From Rhynchopus euleeides (Eukaryota > Euglenozoa > Diplonemea > Diplonemida > Diplonemidae), in the NCBI GenBank assembly GCA_963210315.1, contig OY723275.1, forward strand, positions 2,108,001-2,172,000: a stretch of DNA of 64,000 nt. Reading direction: 5' to 3'. The notes under the pieces are model-generated. The model did not search any database and was not told where the DNA came from. It worked only from the letters and a program-made list of their open reading frames with translations. How positions within the stretch are numbered: the stretch's first letter is position 1; each line of letters opens with the position of its first letter. This document shows, one piece after another, positions 60,234 through 64,000 of the stretch. The translations under genes and the position numbers were made by a program.

Positions 60234-62357
60234 ATGAGCGGGGATGCAGCACCCGCGCCGGCAGCGGCACCGGCACCGGCACCTGCAGCTGAGAACGCAA
60301 ACATGGTGGAGGTGAGCACCAAGGGCCGTGGCGGCGGTGTGTACGTCCCGCCATGGAAGGCGGCGCAGATGAGGCAGAACATGGACAAGAGCAGCCAGGA
60401 GTACCAGCGGCTCCTGTGGGATGCGCTGAAGAAGTCGCTGAACGGTATCATCAACAAGGTCAACACGGGGAATATCCAGAACCTTGTGCGCGAGGTGTTC
60501 AACGAAGACCTGCTGTGGGGGAGGGGGCTCTTCTGCAAGGCCATCATGAAGGCACAGGCGACATCGCCCTCCTTCACAAACGTGTTCTGCGCGCTTGTGG
60601 CTGTTGTCAACTCTAAGATCCGCGATATCGGGCTGCTGCTGATGGTGCGCGTCATCTCCAACTTCCAGAAGGGATACAAGCGGAGAGACAAGGTGATGCT
60701 CCTGACCTCCGCAAAGTTCATCGCACACGCCATCAACCAGCGCATCGTCGATGAGAAGCTGGGCTTTGACATCCTGCTGCTTCTGCTGGACGAGCCCACA
60801 CACGACAGCGTTGAGGTTGCTGTCGACTTCCTGAAACAGTGCGGGAAGGCGCTGCAGACGCTTGCGAAGCGGAACTTCGGGACAGTGGAGGAACGCCTGC
60901 GCTCCATCCTGCACGAAGGGGACCTGGAGATCCGCACACAGTACATCATCGAAGGCCTCTTTGCAGTGATCAAGTCGGAGTTCCGCGACTTCCCTGAGGT
61001 GATCGACGAGCTGGACCTGCTCGACGAGGAGGACCAGTTCACACACGAGCTGGACCTCGAACCTGCCGAACCTTACGACGTCCAGCGCAAGACTGACTAC
61101 TTCAAGTTCAACCCGGATTTCCTTGAACAGCAGCAGCTGTATGAGGAGATCAAGGCGGAGATCCTCGGCGACGAGGAGGAGGAGGCGGAGGCGCCGCAGG
61201 AGGAGGAACACGATGACCGTGCAGAGGAGCAGGTGGAGGAGGTGCACGACCTGACGGAGGAGGAGCGCAACAGCCTGCGCAAGGAGATGGTGATGTGCAT
61301 CAAGTCCTCGCTTGACGTCGAGGAGGTTTCGCACAAGCTCATTAAGGGCCCGTGCGCGAACTACTCGGTATGTGCTGGTGAACTGTGTCGCGATAGCTAT
61401 CCTGTGTGTGCCTGTGTCGCGTGTCTTCACCGCCAGAATATGTTTCCTTACATGCGTGTCTCACATCATGGCCCCACCTCTGCAGAACGCCTCCCACCTT
61501 GCCGCCATCGTGATCGAGGGGTGCTGCATCGAGCGGTCATACAGCCGGTACTACGGGTCGCTTGCTGAGCGGTTCGCCCTCCTGCACAGAGACTACCAAG
61601 CTGCGTTTGAAGAGGAGTTCTCTCTGCAGTATGCGCAGGCGCACATCATCGACACACACAAGCTGCGCAACATGGCGTCCCTGTTTGCGCACATCCTCCA
61701 GGCGGATGCGCTGCCGTGGGAAGTGCTGAAGTGCATCAAGCTGACGCAGCAGGACACCACATCCGGCAGCCGTGTTTTCATCAAATTCCTCTTCCAGGAG
61801 CTGGCCATGCTGATGGGCCTCGCAAAGGTATGCCACCCAAGGCCCACCACGGGAGGCCCTCGCTGCACCCCGTGTCTTCACTATGCCACCACGACTCTGC
61901 CTCGGCTGCCACCCCTCCCGACACGACCCACCCGTGCACCCACCGCCACCCTCCGCAGCTCTGTGTCCGCCTCAACGAGCCGAAGCTGCAGCCTGCCGTC
62001 TCAGGGCTGTTCCCCAGGGACACTTCGAAGAACGTGCGGTTCGCCATCAACTTCTTCACCCAGATCGAGCTCGGTATGACTGGCACTCTGTTTTGGCACA
62101 CTCTTTGGCCTACCTCTCTCTCCTCCCCCACAACACACAACACCCACCCTGCAGGCGGGCTGACGGAAGAACTGCGGGAGTTCCTCAAGACGATGCCCAC
62201 AGTGATGCCGCAGGTCGAGGAGAGCGACGACGACGACGACTCGGAGTCCGAGTCGAGCTCCTCGTCATCCTCGTCTGACTCCGACTCCTCCTCCTCCAGC
62301 TCCTCTTCATCCTCAGGCTCCTCTTCTCAGCCGAAGAAGAGACGGCGAAAGAAATAG
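60234..62357 (+). CDS. CWC22: Pre-mRNA splicing factor CWC22 (4 exons)
   Basis: Spliceosomal protein that in animals also recruits the exon-junction-complex helicase eIF4A3. Exons 60234-61367, 61486-61827, 61959-62073 and 62155-62357 join in frame to 597 residues. After an Ala/Pro-rich start comes YVPPWKAAQMR, then the MIF4G domain (~55-240: LNGIINKVNTGNIQNLVREVF, RGLFCKAIMKAQ, ALVAVVNSKI), an acidic linker, and the MA3 domain (~345-460: LRKEMVMCIKSSLDVEEVSHKLIKG). Exons 3-4 give LQPAVSGLFPRDTSKNVRFAINFFT and GGLTEELREFLK, hallmark CWC22 sequence. The tail is Asp/Ser-rich and ends KKRRRKK. All three introns start GTATG, with TGCAG or CGCAG at the 3' end. Confidence 0.95.
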
Positions 62358-63224
62358 ACACGGAGCGTGTGCCCCCCCCTCCCTCCCTCCCTCCCTCTCT
62401 CAAGCGCAACCATACTTGCCGAGCGAGATGTCTTGACTGTATCGCGTACGACTCTAACCTAACCACCCCTTGCTCGGCATTGGCATTGGGGCCTTTTGTT
62501 CATTCTGAGTGAACTTCTCTGTCACTCCAGCTTGCTGTGAAGTGTGTGCATGTGTCAGTGCAACCCTCCCCCCCCAGGGCCCCCAGGGGCTACTCCCCCC
62601 GCCAGACATTGTTTGCAGAAGGTCGGCTGACCCCCCCTCACATGGGAGTGGTGGTGGTGGAGGCAGCACCCTTTGCCCAAAGCCCACCGGGGCATGGGCG
62701 GGGGGGAAGCCAACAGTAGTGGTGGTGGTATCGGATGTGCAGTGTCTGGGAGATCATCACAGCGACGAGGGGGGGAGGGAGGGGGTGGGGAGTGAGGGCC
62801 TTCGGCTCTGGCGTGTTGGTGGGAGAGTGCACGGTGGTGTGCATGATGGTGCACAGCCCGGGCGGGGGTGGGTCGCCTGGGGAGTAAAGGCGCTGTTCTG
62901 TGTTTCGAGCGAGTTTTCCCCTGGACACCCCCCCCCCCCCCACCCACCCACCCCCACCCCACACCCTCTCGCTCACCCCCCAACATTCCCCGTCAATTAT
63001 TAGAAAGTCAATTCCCCTTTCTCGGGTGGAGAACACCCAAGGATGGGCAGTTGGATGACTGATTTTCCACAGCAACACGTATGCGGCAACACACAGCAGG
63101 GTCGTGACGTTTTTTGGTCAGCGCCGCCCCTTTGTTGGGGTGTGGGTGGGTGGAGGGGAGAGGGCACACCCACACCCACACCCACCCACACATCCCTCCC
63201 CTCACATCCCGGCCCAGCCGTTGG
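62358..63224. other. Intergenic region
   Basis: About 870 bases without a gene. It has CCCT/CCTC repeats (62370-62400), GGT-rich stretches, a C run near 62930 and a CACACCC repeat at about 63163-63190. Confidence 0.5.
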
Positions 63225-63947
63225 ATGGCGACCCCCACGCGCCCTTCCTTTGCGAGCGCCCTGTCGCCGAGGTCGCCGCCGCAGTGGGGCAGCCCGAGGC
63301 ATGAGTCGCAGTTCCCCAGCAGCCCGCTGCAGCGCAGTGCCGCCAGGGCACGGCCTGCCAAGGTGTGGCGTGACGGCAGCCCGCCTCAGGCGCCTGGCTG
63401 CGAGCAGCTCAAGGTGAGCGGCAGCGATGTCGTGGCTGTGGCTGCCGGGGGCGATGCCGGTGTGTGGCGGGGTGTGCTCGGCACGCAGGAGGCGGGTGCG
63501 GCGCTGTTCCGCGCCTCGGAGGGCTGCTATGTGGGGCTTGCCACGGCCACGGTGTGCTGCCACACCGTGCCGTGCCTTGCTGCGGTGCCCCTGCCCCGCC
63601 GCCCCCCGCCAGGCACGGCGTGCCGTGCAGCCAGCCCGCGCCCCCTGCAGTGGGGTGTCGCTGTGTGCACCGATGGCACCGTGCAGCTGCTGGACTGCCG
63701 CACCCCGCATGCAACGTGCCCCCGGTTCACCCCAGCCGATAAGGTGGGTGTGTCCGTCAACGGGGACCGGTCCTTCTCCGTCAGCAGAAACGGCAGTTCT
63801 GTGTTCCGATCGGAGCCCGGCCTCGTGCCGGCATGCGCCCTCCACCCCTACGCCTGCCTCGAGGTGGGGGGTGAAGTGGGCGGTGCCAAAGCCTGCGTGA
63901 CCCTGCTGCAGTCCCCAGGGCCTGACCCGACACAGGGGGTGCGGTAG
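63225..63947 (+). CDS. Hypothetical protein with SPRY-like C-terminal half
   Basis: 240 residues from ATG 63225. The first ~85 residues are Ser/Pro/Arg-rich and probably disordered. The rest reads like a diverged SPRY/B30.2 sandwich: GCYVGLATATV, then LQWGVAVCTDGTVQLLD, then ADKVGVSVNGDRSFSVSRNGSSVF, the last matching the VGVxxD...SxxRNG core strands. Cys-rich for such a domain. Partner and role unknown; the fold call is an inference. It ends 53 bases before the window edge. Confidence 0.55.
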   Translation: MATPTRPSFASALSPRSPPQWGSPRHESQFPSSPLQRSAARARPAKVWRDGSPPQAPGCEQLKVSGSDVVAVAAGGDAGVWRGVLGTQEAGAALFRASEGCYVGLATATVCCHTVPCLAAVPLPRRPPPGTACRAASPRPLQWGVAVCTDGTVQLLDCRTPHATCPRFTPADKVGVSVNGDRSFSVSRNGSSVFRSEPGLVPACALHPYACLEVGGEVGGAKACVTLLQSPGPDPTQGVR

Positions 63948-64000
63948 AGGGGTTGCGGGTTGGGGTTAGGCAGGTAGCCCTCTTCGTTTCTTGTGGTGTG

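Overview
This is a GC-rich nuclear segment of a unicellular eukaryote. Every gene that can be supported lies on the + strand, about 22 over 64 kb. The only convincing minus-strand reading frames sit inside a mobile element. Five conserved genes carry short spliceosomal introns (16 in all), and 15 of these begin with GTATG. Many start codons lie a few to about 40 bases after a pyrimidine-rich stretch ending in CAG. One-strand gene order, trans-splice-like acceptors and a modest number of cis-introns together suggest Euglenozoa with polycistronic transcription. A diplonemid fits best, because kinetoplastids have almost no cis-introns. This placement is an inference; no spliced-leader RNA or rRNA is present to prove it.

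Layout. 1-11.7 kb: 3' end of cytosolic aspartyl-tRNA synthetase; a MAP3K-like kinase with B-box-like and NZF zinc fingers; a large membrane protein with a faint GH38-like layout; a basic hypothetical protein; an EGF-like type I membrane protein; a 128-residue hypothetical protein. 11.9-21.8 kb: RNA polymerase III largest subunit (4 exons) and CCR4-NOT subunit CNOT10 (8 exons). 23.9-27.1 kb: a transposon island with a hAT-type MITE (perfect 8-bp target duplication) and a 2.25 kb foldback element. 27.4-32.5 kb: an FKBP and a Dicer/RIG-I-type helicase with a prion-like N-terminus. 32.7-35.1 kb: a second foldback element carrying a zinc-finger ORF and a histone-like ORF. 36.2-46.3 kb: serine carboxypeptidase, MCM2 (3 exons), a C2-membrane-RMDN fusion protein and a type I membrane protein. 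46.8-52.7 kb: a gene-free block with an AT-rich foldback repeat, a ~375-bp tandem repeat and a duplicated intergenic repeat. 52.7-64 kb: a secreted glycoside-hydrolase-like protein, three to four hypothetical proteins, a class IV aminotransferase, the splicing factor CWC22 and a SPRY-like protein.

Neighbours do not form pathways. Housekeeping roles (translation, Pol III transcription, mRNA deadenylation, replication licensing, splicing) are mixed with secretory and membrane proteins, as expected for a polycistronic unit. Most interesting are the two foldback elements of shared architecture, the kinase-NZF fusion, the C2-RMDN fusion and the Dicer-type helicase with no RNase III domains.
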